Positions 1-12,400 of a stretch of DNA of 64,000 bases are shown here, in pieces. This DNA comes from Tribonema minus. Its lineage: Eukaryota > Sar > Xanthophyceae > Tribonematales > Tribonemataceae. The position numbers and the translations under genes are program-made. Under the pieces are notes generated by a model. That model worked only from the letters and a program-made list of their open reading frames with translations, had not been told where the DNA came from and made no database searches. The stretch is taken from contig JAFCMP010000026.1 in the NCBI GenBank assembly GCA_017506865.1, forward strand, positions 124,001-188,000, in the 5' to 3' direction. Every line of letters starts with the position of its first letter. The first letter of the stretch is position 1.

Positions 1-83
1 GCCGGTGGTATGTAGAAGTAGCATGATGGGGGTGAGGGTATGGTAGGGGTATGTATGGTCTAGGGGCAGTGTTCGACTCGTGG

Positions 84-176
84 CCAGTTGCTGCAGCAGC
101 GGCGACCACGGTTATTGGTGGAAGGCATTTGCGGCTAGCCACACCTTGTAACCTATAGCTCTAAGATTCATTTCCA
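84..176 (-). repeat. Dispersed repeat X, copy 1
   Basis: Read on the minus strand, this stretch matches two other places in the window (25425-25513 and 45553-45616, both plus strand). The shared core contains GCTAGCCGCAAATGCCTTCC here and TTAGCCGCAAGTGCCTTCC in the others. This copy and the 25.4-kb copy also share the GTGGTCGCCGCTGCTGCAGC end. It is an old interspersed element of unknown class; I see no ORF or terminal repeat in it. Confidence 0.7.
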
Positions 177-304
177 TACCTATCGCCTGAAGTATTTTGT
201 TCAGAAAAGCAAAAAAATCATTATGACCCAATGAAGATGTCAAAAAAGCACATTGATAATTCAAACACACGGAAATATCATCATAGCCCTGCTCATTGTT
301 TCCC

Positions 305-355
305 CTTCTGCCTCATTGCTCAGCGGCGTGATGGGTGGCGCGGCGTTCGTGCGTT
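305..355 (+). repeat. Ghost of MAP3K exon 1, acceptor side
   Basis: This stretch repeats the acceptor and first about 35 bases of the exon at 476 (CTCAGCGGCGTGATGGGTGG is shared), then diverges. There is no donor and no continuing frame, so it is a partial copy lying upstream of the real exon. Confidence 0.75.
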
Positions 356-475
356 TGTGGTAAGAAATACTTGAACGTATTCGTTCACAAGAGCGAAAAA
401 CGGTAATTATATATTACAATCACAACTAAAGGTGTCTGCCTGTTCTTTTCTTTCTTCATTTGCATCACTGCTCAG

Positions 476-3400
476 CGGCGTGATGGGTGGCGCGGCGTTT
501 GTGGTCAACGACCCCGTCGCCGCCAAGCGCAACGACATCATCCTGCGCAGCATGATCACGGGCGGCCGCAGCGGCGGCGGCGGCGGCAGCTTCAACGCAC
601 CGTCAAGCGCCGCCACCGTATCGCGCGTCGTGCCGGAGTTCAACTTGTGGAAGGTGAAGTTTGTTTCTGGAAGCATGCGGACCATGCAGCAGTGCTCGTA
701 CATCATATACTTCAAGTATGAACTATGAGAGCGACGAACCCATACCATGAAGGGCTCGGGAGTGCCAGCGGGTGCATGGACAATGCTTGAGGTTGTCTGG
801 TTTTGAACTTTAAAAAGCATTACTTCATTTTTTCAGTTCTTGTTGCGGCGGCGGCGGGGGGAGCTTCAATGCGCCATCGTGGTGGCGGCGGCGCCAGCTT
901 CAACGCGCCGTGTGGCGCCGTCACCGTTTCACGCATCGTTCCGAAGTTCAACTTGTGGAAGGTGAAGTTTGCTTCGAAAGCATGCGGACCACGCAGCAGT
1001 GCTCAGACATCTGACTGCAATGATGAAAAACGACAGCGCAGAAACTGACACCATGAAGGGCTCGGAAGTGCCAGTGGGTGGAAGGGTCAGAGCACATAAG
1101 GTTGTCGGGTTGTACACTTCAAGTTTTACTTCATTGTTGAAGTTCTTGTGCAGCGGCGGCAGCTTCAACGCACCATCAAGCGCCGCCACTGTATCGCGCG
1201 TCGTGCCGGAGCTCAACTTGTGAATGGTGCGCTTGGTGTGTGAAGTGCTCTGCCGGTGTATGCAAAACTTTTGAAGGAAATGCACAAAGTCACACCAATG
1301 ATTGTTTGAAAGTGCCAGTGTGCGCAAGGGTTAGAGCGCGCGCGTGAGGCTGTTGGGTTTTGCACTTCAAGTTTTACTTCAGCTGAGGTTCTTGTGGCGC
1401 CTGCAGCGGCAGCTTCATTGCGTTGTACACTTCAAGTGTGCTAAAGGTATTGTAGCGGCGGCGGCGGCAGCTGCCATGCTCTGTCGAGCGCTGCCACCGT
1501 GTCGCGCGTCGTGCCGGAGCTCAACTTGTGGAAGGTGAAGTTTGTTTCTGGAAGCACGCGGATCATGCAGGAGTGCCCCAGACATGATAAACTTCAAGTA
1601 CAAAAAAATGAAACACACCGGTGATTATTTGGAAGTGCCAGTGTGCGCAAGATTCAGAGTGCGCGAGGTCATCAGGTTGTACGCTTCAAGTCTTACTTCA
1701 TTGTTGAAGTTTTTGTGGGCGGCAGCGGCGGCTGCTTCAACGCACCGTCTAGCGCTGCGACGGTTCTGGCATCGTGCCGGAGTTCAACTTGTGGAAGGTG
1801 CGCTTCGTCACCAGCCTTCGTGTCTGAAAGCATGCTGACCATGCAGCAGTGCTCGGCCTCTGCATGTACATGCGATGACGGAGAGTGTATTGTATGTATG
1901 CCACTAAGTGGTCGGCAGTGCGCGCACAAAGTTGTCAGGTTTGTGTACTTCAACTCTCACTTCTTCATGTTTTGGCGGTTATCGCAGCAGCTTTAAGGCG
2001 CCACTGAGTGCTGCCGCCGTGTCGCTCATCACATTGGAGGTCAGCTCGAGGAAGGTGCGCATCATCTGTGAGAAAACGCATATTCTGACGCAAAACAAAT
2101 GTTATGCCAGCAGCGCGCGAGCGGGACTGCATACGGCGAGTTTCCGTGAGACCGAAACTACAACAAGTGGCCGGTATCACATTGAGGGGTCGGTATTGGT
2201 ATTGAAACTTTACTCAGACGTCGCCGCCTACGCCTCCACACAGCGTTGCGAGAGCCACATCGTGCATCCATTGACATCCTGCTGCGCGCGCAGAACAAGA
2301 AGCCCGGCGGCCGCGCCGCGCCGCCGCCGCCGTACGACAGTATTATACTTCTACTCATGCAGGCGCGAGTCGTCGCCGCCTGCATCCCCACGCGCGTCGC
2401 AAAAAAAAACACACACACACGGAACGCTCATCAGCGTTGTTCGTGCGAGCCTCACTTAAACCCTACCCCTTTCCCTAACCCCCTAACCCTAGAACAAGAA
2501 GCCAGGCGGCAGCGCTGCGCCGCCGCCGCTGGCGCACGCCGCGGACGCAGGCGCTGCGCCGCTGGTGATAATAATGACAACAAACGCATAAACAATGAAG
2601 GGTTTTACTCATATATCGCCGCCTACGACTCTAAAACCTAACCCTAACACAGCGCCATTGATGAATGCTACCACCTCAGAAGTAGTAATTCGGTAACAAT
2701 ATCTTTTCACAGTTCAAGTCTACAAGCGCCAAATCGCGCGCGCACGCATCGATGTTTGCCGAGCGCAGAACAAGAAGCCCGGCGGCAGCGCCGCGCCGCC
2801 GCCGCTGGCGCATGCCGCGGACGCACATGGCTCCGGCGCTGCGCTGCTGCCGCAGGAGCCCGCGGCGGCGACGTTGCTGCCGCCGCCGCCGCTGCACTGC
2901 GGCACGCCCACGAGCCGCGCCGCGCGGCAACAGCAGGTGAGGCGCTAGCTACGCGTGCACGCAGTTTGAAGTGCTGTATGAGAAATGTACGCATAAGATG
3001 AATGCACGCATGTGCTACGCGTGTACGCACTTTGAAGTGCCGCATGATAAACGTACGCATAAGATGAACGCACGCGCGTGCTGTCGATGGGGATCGGTGC
3101 TGCAGCCGGCAGTTGCGTGCTCCTTAGGGTTAGGGTCAGGGTTAGGGCAGCAGCGGGCGATGCGCTGTGTCCATGTGCACTCCAAAGTACTGAGCTTTCA
3201 GGAGTATGAGTAATGGACCTACGCACTGTAGTAATTGCGCGCACCCGATGTCCGGTGGCCAGTGCTGCTGCACTGCGGCACGATGGCGAGGCGCGCTGCG
3301 CGGCGGCAGCAGCAAGCGGTGCGCTGTGTCTATGTGCACGTCAAATTACTGAGCTTCAGGAGTCCGAGAAACGTACTTCAAAGCACGTTTTGCTACACAT

Positions 3401-6400
3401 GCATGCACCTGCTGCCGGGTGATGAGCGCTGCAGCCGGCAACAGTGCCGCTGCACTGCGGCGCGACAACGAGCCGCGCTGCGCGGCAGCAGCAGGCGCTG
3501 CGCTGCACATACGCGCACTTTCAAGTATGAGGTCACAGGCCCAAGACTTTGCAAAGAGTCTGGGGGGCAGGGACGCGGCACGTGCGTCATTGCTTGCCTT
3601 GCACCGACCCCCGCAATCATGTCAGCGCTCAGCAGCGTGCCCTCCATATTTTCTCCGCTTGCAGTGCTGTACTGGAACAATTTAAATTCTACATGTTTAT
3701 GACAGTAACATGAATGCAACCGCATACATGCTCCTTGTTCAAGAATAACTTGTTCTGCATGATAAATCATTGTAGCATGAATGTGACAGATACTTCAAGT
3801 AACAAAGTTTGCGTCACTTTTCCTGCAGGCGCTGCAGCAGCAGCAGCAGCAGCACGAGCGGCTTCCCGATGCTCTGGGCCACAGCTATAGCGCCGCGCGC
3901 AGCGGCAGCAGCAGCGCCGCCGCCAGCGCCGCCGCTCCCACCATCGCCGGCTCGCGTCCCAGTAGCAATCCCTTTGCGAGCGGCGGCGGCGGCGGCGCCA
4001 GCGCAGGAGCACTGAACGGCTCGCGCCAAACCAGCAACCCTTTTGCCAGCGGCGGCGGCGGCGGCGGCGATGGCACCTCCAGCAGCCGCGCCAGCGCCGC
4101 CAACCCGTTTGCCAGCAGCGGCGGTGGCGGCGGCGCGGATGTGAATCCCTTCGCGAGCAGCTCTGCCGCCTCCGCCGCCGCCGTGCCGAATCCCTTCGCG
4201 TCGCCGCCAGCAGCAGCGGCGGCAGCGGCGGCGCACCGCAGCAGCCTCCCGGCGACGCCCACCGCGTCAGCAGCGGCGGCAGCGGCGGCGGCAGCGATGA
4301 TGGTGCCCGCTCGGCCAGAGGCGTGCCCATCGCTCAGTAATAGCGGGCGCAAGGGGGGGGGAGGGGGCGGGTGGGGGGTTGGCGGGGGGCGGCGCGAGGA
4401 CCCCCGCTCCAGCAGTTCGGAGGACGACCGGTCGGGGCCGGGAGTACTGACGGCGAGCGCGCACAAGGCCAAGGGCGTGAGTAACTTCAGAAGTAGGGTT
4501 TAGGGTTAGTGCTAGCTGCAACGGAAAGGCACTGGCTCGATGGCGCTGTGAAGAAACGCGTCTTCGCGGCCTGCATGTGTACCCTACCTACTCGGGAAGC
4601 AGAGAGGGTGTTCACACAAGGCCAAAGGAGTGAGTGACTCGAAGGTAGTGTTAGGGTTAGAGCTGGCAGGTATGGACTGCGCTGGCTTGAAGCAGGGCTA
4701 GGGTTAGGGCCATCTGCAAGGGACTTGCACTGGCTTGAGTCGATGCGAAGAAACGCGACTTCACGGCCTGCATGCGTACAGATGTACTCGGGGAAGCAGG
4801 CAAGGGGTGTGCGGATGCTGAGCTCGAAGTCACGGCGTGCACGCAACCGCCGCCGCTGCCTCCGACGCCGCTGCATTGCGATGCGCTGCGGCGCACGCGT
4901 GGGCCGTACTGCTAAGACAACGTAACCGCTGAGGTGCAGCACTGCTCAGCTGAGAGCAAAGCTGAGACATGCGCACGCTTGCTGCGCCTACGATCCGCCT
5001 TGGCCGCGCCCTCACTCGTCACCGTTTTGGATTCTGAATCACCGCCGCTGCAAAGATCGCGGCACGTCAGCGCGAGCGCAGCGGTGGGGACAAGCGTGCG
5101 CTGCCCTACGCAGCAGCAGCGCTCAGCGAATCATCTGACGCAGCGTGCATACCTGCCTACCTGCAGTTACCGCGCTTTCACCTCAGCTCACGGGACCCGC
5201 GCTCACCCATTCGCTTCCTTCCGCTGTGAAACCATCGCGTGCATCGCGCGCCAGCACGCCCACGCCGCCGACGTTCAGCTCGTAGGATACGCTCGGTAGG
5301 CTGTGATACCATCGCTTGCATTTTGCACCTGCGCACCCAAGCCGCGCTGACGCTCATGAGCCTATGCAGCAGCAACGCTCAGCCAATCCTTTTGACCGCA
5401 CAACTGGAAGCTACATAGGGCCTCCTTGAAAACGCAGAGAATGGAAGCTGGAGCCTGCATCTGCTCACAGCAACATTTTCTAAAGCAATATAAGAATGTA
5501 AAAAAAACTGGAGTTTGCGAAGATTAACAGGCCTGCGCCAAAAAGTCGCAACGGATGTAGACCATTGAAACACTGCGCAGAAAATAGAAAACGACATGTA
5601 CACTTCCAGAACTTTTTAGGATCACCTTTATTATACCAAAAAATGGAAGCTGGAGCCTCCGTTTGCTCATGACCATACCACCATACCACCACTGTCGTGC
5701 ATGCTGTCACGCAGTCGCATGCTCACGACCGCACGCACCGCCATCGTTGTGCGTCCTTCCCCGCAGTCACGGCGGCCCAGCCTCTCCACCGTCTCCGAGT
5801 TCTTCGCCGCCGATACAGCCGCCGCGACCGCCGCTGCCGCCGCCGCCGGCGCTGACGCCGACAGGGGGGACAAGCTAGGGGGGACGCTAGGGGGGAGCTT
5901 TAATGGCCCTGCGCCGCCCCCCAAGCTGCCCCCTAGCAGCCCGCACCAGGCGATGTGGCGCCTGCCGCAGCACCGGCAGCACCGGCAGAGCGAGCCTGCG
6001 GAGGCGGCGGCAGCTGCGGCGGCGGAACGCGGCGCGGCGGCGGCGAGCGGGTGCGCGAGCAGGTGGTGCCAGAAACTTCAACTTGTGGACAAAAATCGCA
6101 ATCATGTGGTCCGCCTCTAATGGGCAATTCTTGTTACTCTACATCGTGTTCCATTTAATGTTTACAACATTATGTAGTGAAGGGTGTTGGATGTTTTCTT
6201 TTAAGTTGTATTTGAACCACACGACGTCTTGCACGCATTCCTACGCATGGGCGTTTGCACTTCAATCAAAGTTGGATCTCCAAACACGTCACCTGTCCCC
6301 CATCATCGCTCAGGAGCCACCACGCGCTTGCTATGCTAGCGTACCAGCTAGTCTGCTGCAGCTACGTGCCTACACTTGCTGGACGCTACCAGTCAAGAAG

Positions 6401-9400
6401 TGATGCATGCGCGGCTTCCTTCCCCTGGACTCTTGGCAAACAGAACACAACCCGAGGCCTGTTCCCCTTGTATCCTCTGGGAATGCTGCATTTGAGGCAT
6501 GCATGGGGGGAACAGGCTGTGTGCGGGTGCGGGAGATGCTGCTTCTTTGTCTCTGAGCCGCTTTGCGCGTCGGTGAACATGAGCTGCCACAATAGAGCAC
6601 TGATGCATCAATTTCACATTCCCGAGGCCTGCTCCCCGCGTGCATCATCGCTCAGGAGCCACCACGCGCGCCGCCACTCCAGCGCGGCGACCGCGCAGGC
6701 GGAGCGTCAGCACGACGAGTCCAACCTCAACTTGAAGTCCGCAGGCGACAAGCCGGCGCGCCCCGCGCGGCGCAACAAGCCGCCCCCCCTGATGGTCCCG
6801 GAGATAGGGCCGGGAGAGATGGGGGAGGGGGCAGGGCACCTCGAGGGGGGGCGCGGGGGGGTTGTACTGCAGATGGACTCCCCCACGGCTCAGCGCCTTC
6901 TGGAGAAGCCCGGGCGCCAGCGCAGGTATGTATGTATCTACGGACTGAAAGTGCGGCTTTTCATGTGCGCCATTTGCATTTTTGAAAGAAATGCACACTC
7001 ATGAGTATAATTCTTCGGAGTGAAAGTGTGGTTGGTCGTTGGCGTGATGATGTGATGTTACATAACCCCCCCCCCCCCTCTACATACCCCCACTGGCGCG
7101 CCGCCGTCGCCGCCGCAGGCACAAGCACCACCGGCGGCACACGCGGTCGGGGGGCGAGTCGGAGTTCTCACGCAGCGGCGGCGACGGCGGCGGCGGCGCC
7201 GCCACGCCGTGTCAGCACTGCGGCAGCGGCGGCGGCAGCGGCGGCGGCGGCGGCAGCGGCGGCGGCGGAAAGGGCGGCAAGTACGGCCGCGGCAGCCGCA
7301 ACAGCGCGAGCGTGGCGTTGGAAGGTTCGCCCGCGATGGGGCGGGGGCGCGACGGACCCCTGAGGTATGTATACTCATTGTCCTATACCTACCTATGTAA
7401 ATGTGTACATGCGTACAAGTACTTACTAAATGTGTTCGTCCGAGAGGGGTCGCCCGAGATGGGGCGGGGGCGCGACGGACCCCTGAGGTATGTATGCTTG
7501 AAGTACAACTTCAAGTATACTAACTCATAAAACAGACTGGAGTACCGAGATTACATGTTTCGCTAGCCTGCCTGCCCTGCTCCGCCGTGATCAGCAGCAG
7601 CGCTCGCTTTTTGAAATGAGTGCGCAGATTGTTGCATCGTTCTGGCGTTGGAGGGGTGGCTCGCGATGGGGCGGGGGCGCGATGGACCTCTGAGGTATGT
7701 ATGCTCGTGGTCCTATACCTACCGATGTACATCTGTATATATATATGTATAGAAATATATATATATCTACAAAGTACGTACTTTCTCCCATATGTTTTTC
7801 TCAGTGTATATGCTATGTGGTCCTGTACCTACCGATGTACGTGTGGAAGACGTACTTGCTTCCAAGGAACGGCTGCGTACGGACCTCTGAGTTACGTACT
7901 AAAGTATGCTAGTGGTCCTATGCCTGCCCATATACGTGTGCAAGACGTGCCTGCTTCCAGGGAAAGGCTGTACATGTGCCGAAACAGCGCGCCACAGCGC
8001 GGCCGTAACTCTAATCCTGACGCTACCCCTAACCCTAAGCTCGTTGAGTCATGTCGCGTCAACCGGCAGTCACAACAGCGGTTTGAAGCCTCACCCCGCA
8101 CAGCATTTTGCAAGTGAGGTCGCACCGTGCCTCCTAACACCGGCATCACACTCACATATACATACATGTACATTCTGTTAGAAGTATGTAATTCATGTGC
8201 AGATTCGAAGAGGTGCGCGGCGCGCCCAAGGACCCCGGCGCGTCGGCCGGCGGTTACAACCGTGCGTCAAAGCCTTGCAGTGTAGCACTCTACAGTTAAA
8301 GTAGCATCGTGCCTCCCAACAGCGACATGGCACTCACATATGGATGATCTATTTATGTATGTCATTCGTGTCATGCATGTGCAGGTTTGAAGAGGTACGC
8401 GGCGAGCCTAAGGACCCCGGCGCGTCGGCCGGCGGTTACAACAGCGAGCTGCTCTCGGAGGACAACGACAGCTTCGACGAGGAGACGCAGTGGGCGGTGG
8501 AAAGGGGGGGGGGTGCGCGGGGGGGGGATGCGCAGGGGGGTGGTGGCGGCGGGGGCTTTGGCATCCGATGGAAGCGGGGCGAGCAGGCGAGTCCCATAAT
8601 CTTTTTTTTGCTCCCGTGCGCATTGTACTTCTTGTTGGCGTTATCAAGCTCTAATTGAAATAGGCAGATTAGGGGTAGGGTTAGGAATTGAGTTCAAAAC
8701 GTGCCCTTGCGCATGATCATCACGTGACTGCTTGGTGAGCTGCTGGAAACAGCGTGTCTGGCGGCAGGGGCATGCGATAGAACCGCGGGGAGCAGGCGAG
8801 TCCCGGCGCTGTTTTTGCGCGTTGTTGCCTGTACCTACATCAACTCCCTGCTTCAAAGCAAGCCTGTCTTGGCGCCAGGGGCGTTAGGCTGCGTTCGATG
8901 GACGCGCGGGAGCAGGCGAGTCCGTTGCTTTTTCCGTTCCTGTGAAGTATTTCTTTCTGGAGTCATCGAGTTCAGCACGTGTGCTCCTGCGCACGTAACA
9001 TCATCGAGTGCCTGCTTGGCGAGCGGGGAGCAGCGCGTTTGGCCGCGGGGGCTTTGGCATCTGCTGGAAGCGCGGCCAGCAGGCAAGGCCGCATCGCTTT
9101 TCGCGCTTTCGCGCTTGTGCTAGCATCGACCTTCTTGCTTTGGTGCCCGATGGACGTGTGGCGAGCTTGCGAGGGTTAGGGTTAGGGTTAGGGCCATGTC
9201 GACTGGTTTGGCGTGCTCTCAAGCTGGCAGTTCCTTAGGGTCAGCGTTAAGGTTAGGGTTAGGTAATGCTTATCCCGAACTCTTGGAAGCAGCATGAAAA
9301 CGCCAACCCTGACGCTGTCGATACCCCCCTCCCCCCTTCCCGTCCCCCTCGCAAATTGGCGAGGGTTCGTTTGGCAATTTTTTTTCTGGGCCTCCTAATG

Positions 9401-12400
9401 CTGATGATACCCCCCCCCCCCCTCTCCGCACGCTCACCTTGCAGATCGGCGAGGGCTCATTTGGCAAGGTCTTCTTGGGCCTCCTAATGCTGGCGATACC
9501 CCCCACCCCCACCCCCCAACCCCCCCCCTAAATTAGGGAGAGCTCGTTTGGCAAAGTTTTCATGGACCTCCTAATGCTGATGCCTCCCCCCCCCACCCCA
9601 CCCCCAATCCCCTCTCGCAGATTGGCGAGGGCTCATTTGGCAAGGTCTTCATGGGCCTGAACGAGAGGACTGGCGAGCTGTTTGCCATCAAGCAGATTAG
9701 CCTAATGGATGGGACGCAGTCTGAGGTAACCCTAGCCCTAACCCTAGCCCTAACCACTAAGCACATCGCTTTATGAACGGGACGCAGTGTGAGGTAGCCA
9801 CGTGGACTAGGGTTAGGGTTAGGGTCATGGCCATGACCTGGTTTACGGTTAGGATTAGGGTTAGGGCCTAGCCAACAAATAAATCATAAAGTAGATCAGC
9901 CTCACGGACGAGACACAATCCGAGGTGACCCTGCACGTCAGAGTCGAGGCTATCTTTGATGTTTTGGGCAAGGTCGAGTTCAAGGGTGTTAGGGTTAGGA
10001 GTGGGCCTCACATCAAGCAGATTAGCCTTCTAGATGGGACGCAGTCTGAGGTAACCATGCACGTCAGAGTTGGAGTTTCGCTCAAAAGGTTTTGGGCAAG
10101 GTCAAGTTGAAGCGTGTTAGCGCTAGCGTTAGGGGTAGGCCTCGCATCAAGCAGATCAGCCTTTTGAGCGGGACGCAGTGTGAAATAATCCCGTGGACTA
10201 CGTAGGCTTAGGGCTAGGATAATCACGCAAGCTATGGTAGCACTCGGGCAAGGGTCAGATTGAGGCTCAGGGTTACCGTCTTATCAATATTTAAGGCCAC
10301 AGGACGTTGTTTTTGTACCCAGCGTAAAAACAGGGGGTGGACGTGGATTATATGGTGCGAGTGAAACAGGGGGATGCATTTAACATCCAGCATGAAGATT
10401 GAGGGCTTTGCACTTCGCTCTTGTCGTTGCTGCTAGGCTCTCGGCAAAGTTCTACCGTCACCAACGTTTTCAGGGTCACACTTGACGTTGGCCGTGTTTT
10501 CGGGAAAGCGAGCGCTTTTTTAGGCTGCCAATCGTTGAATTTGTGAATCGGTGCATGCTTCCGTTTGAACGCGTGCTGCGCTCACGTGCGCAGGCGGATC
10601 AATCGTGAATTCATCCGTTGATCATGCGCCGTGTTCATGCGCGCAAGCGGAGAAGCTGGAGGCGGAGATCAACGTCATGAACTCGCGCCACCAACCGCAA
10701 TTTTGAAGTACACCTTGTAGTTGACAACTGACATTACAGCCGCTGTGTATGTATATGCTCTGAAGTAGTCGTTCTACTGCAAAGCGCTTCTCTCCAGCTA
10801 CCGAATGACGGCACACTGACCTCACATGAATCGGTGAATTTAGTGAACTCATGAGTTGGTGAATTTATCCGTGGATCACACAGGCGGAGAAGCTGGAGGC
10901 GGAGATCCACGTCATGAAGTCGCTCTGCCACCGCCACATTGTGCGCTACATCGGCACGAGCCGCGGCGACCGCAACCTCTACATCTTCCTGGAATACGTC
11001 CCTGGCGGCAGCATAGCGACCATGCTGTCGCGCTTTGGCGTCTTCCAAGAGGGCCTTATACGGCGCTTCATGTACCAGGTAAAGGTTAGGTTATAGGGGT
11101 AACTAGGGCCAAGTGTGTAGGGTTAGGGTTAGGCTTGTGCATCAGTGCTCAGCATTGCGATAATACCATGCCGTTCAGACATTGCCGATTTTTTTTGGAG
11201 ACCGAGTCTTGGGCCCGAGTTTTACCGAGTTTTACCTCGCTACTAGGGGCCTCAGCCACCCCGATTTTAATCGGTGAAAACTCACTCGGTGTGGTGCCCA
11301 GCACCGATTAATTTCAGACTGTATGAGGGCTGTTTTCGAAGTCCCCCGCGGTCAGTCCTTTTATTCAGCCAGAAGTCCCGGTCGCGGTATTTTCGGTCTT
11401 GTAGTTCGCCCGCACTTGGGGTTTCGCATGGCGGAGGCTGCTGAAGCAGCAGAAGCTGCAGCAGCAGATGTGCTGACTGTAGAAGAGCTGGAGGCCCCAC
11501 TGCCTGCAGCCACGTGTATGCTTCCCCTCGTGTAGGTTGACACGTGGAGTCTACTACCCGGTCATCGAACGCAGCGGCAATGATACCTGGTGACCAGAGG
11601 ATGAGGATCTCATGGAGGAGAAGAAGCTCCTGGGCTTCTGTAACTTAAGGCTGCAGCAGCTCAAAAGCTCGGCAAGAAGCGCGACGTTACTGATAGGTTT
11701 GTCACGTCAAGTTGAACTTCCACAAAAGCAATGTGCCATCAGATGCGCACGTATCCTGCATCGAGCGCACTCAAGAAGGAGGACGACAGAGTACATTTTC
11801 GGCAATCGTACAAGTCGGTATAAAATTGGGTGTTGCCTGCAATACTCGCCATTACTCGCCTAGCGAGGTGCTGGTCAATTACTCGGGGGTCCGTGTAAAA
11901 CTCGACTCGCTTCTGGCTGGACCACATTACTCATGACTCGGTCTGTTTGCCAGAGGGGTTTACTCGGTGACAAATCCACTCGGATTTGACAAGTCATTCC
12001 GCAACCCTACTCGGGGGTCAGACCTCACAAATCAGCAAAGTCTGATGCTGTCGCGCTTCGGCGTCTCCCAGGAGGGCCTGATACGGCGCTTCATGTACCA
12101 GGCAAGATTTATATTAAGTAGGGTTAGGGTTGGGCTGATGAATCTGTGCTCAGCGTTGTGCAGTCCCGCTTTCGGCGTCTTTCAGGAGGGCCTGATGCGG
12201 CGCTTCATGTACCAGGCAGGGATAGGGTTAGGGTTAGGAGTAGGGTCAGGCTTGCTCAGCATCGCACGCTACCGTGCTGTCGCGCTTCGGCGTCTTCCAG
12301 GAGGGCCTCGCACGGCGCTTCGCGCGCCAGAGTCTTTCCGCCTCATGGCGAAACAGCTTTTGTGTGTCAGCGCGTAATGCAGCACTTGCTAAGTGGCAGC

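Noticed and set aside
432-475. In-frame ATG at 432 as MAP3K start
   Set aside because: It lies in a pyrimidine-rich stretch ending in CTCAG, which looks like an acceptor and is partly copied in the ghost at 305-355; the real start is more likely upstream of the window.
3767-4472. Long minus-strand and alternative-frame ORFs over the MAP3K N-terminal exon
   Set aside because: They are Arg/Ala/Pro-rich mirror frames of GCN repeats; only the plus frame has splice sites and phase agreement with the neighbouring exons.
9174-9264. Chromosome end or telomere
   Set aside because: The TTAGGG runs are short, occur in both orientations and lie inside introns of intact genes.
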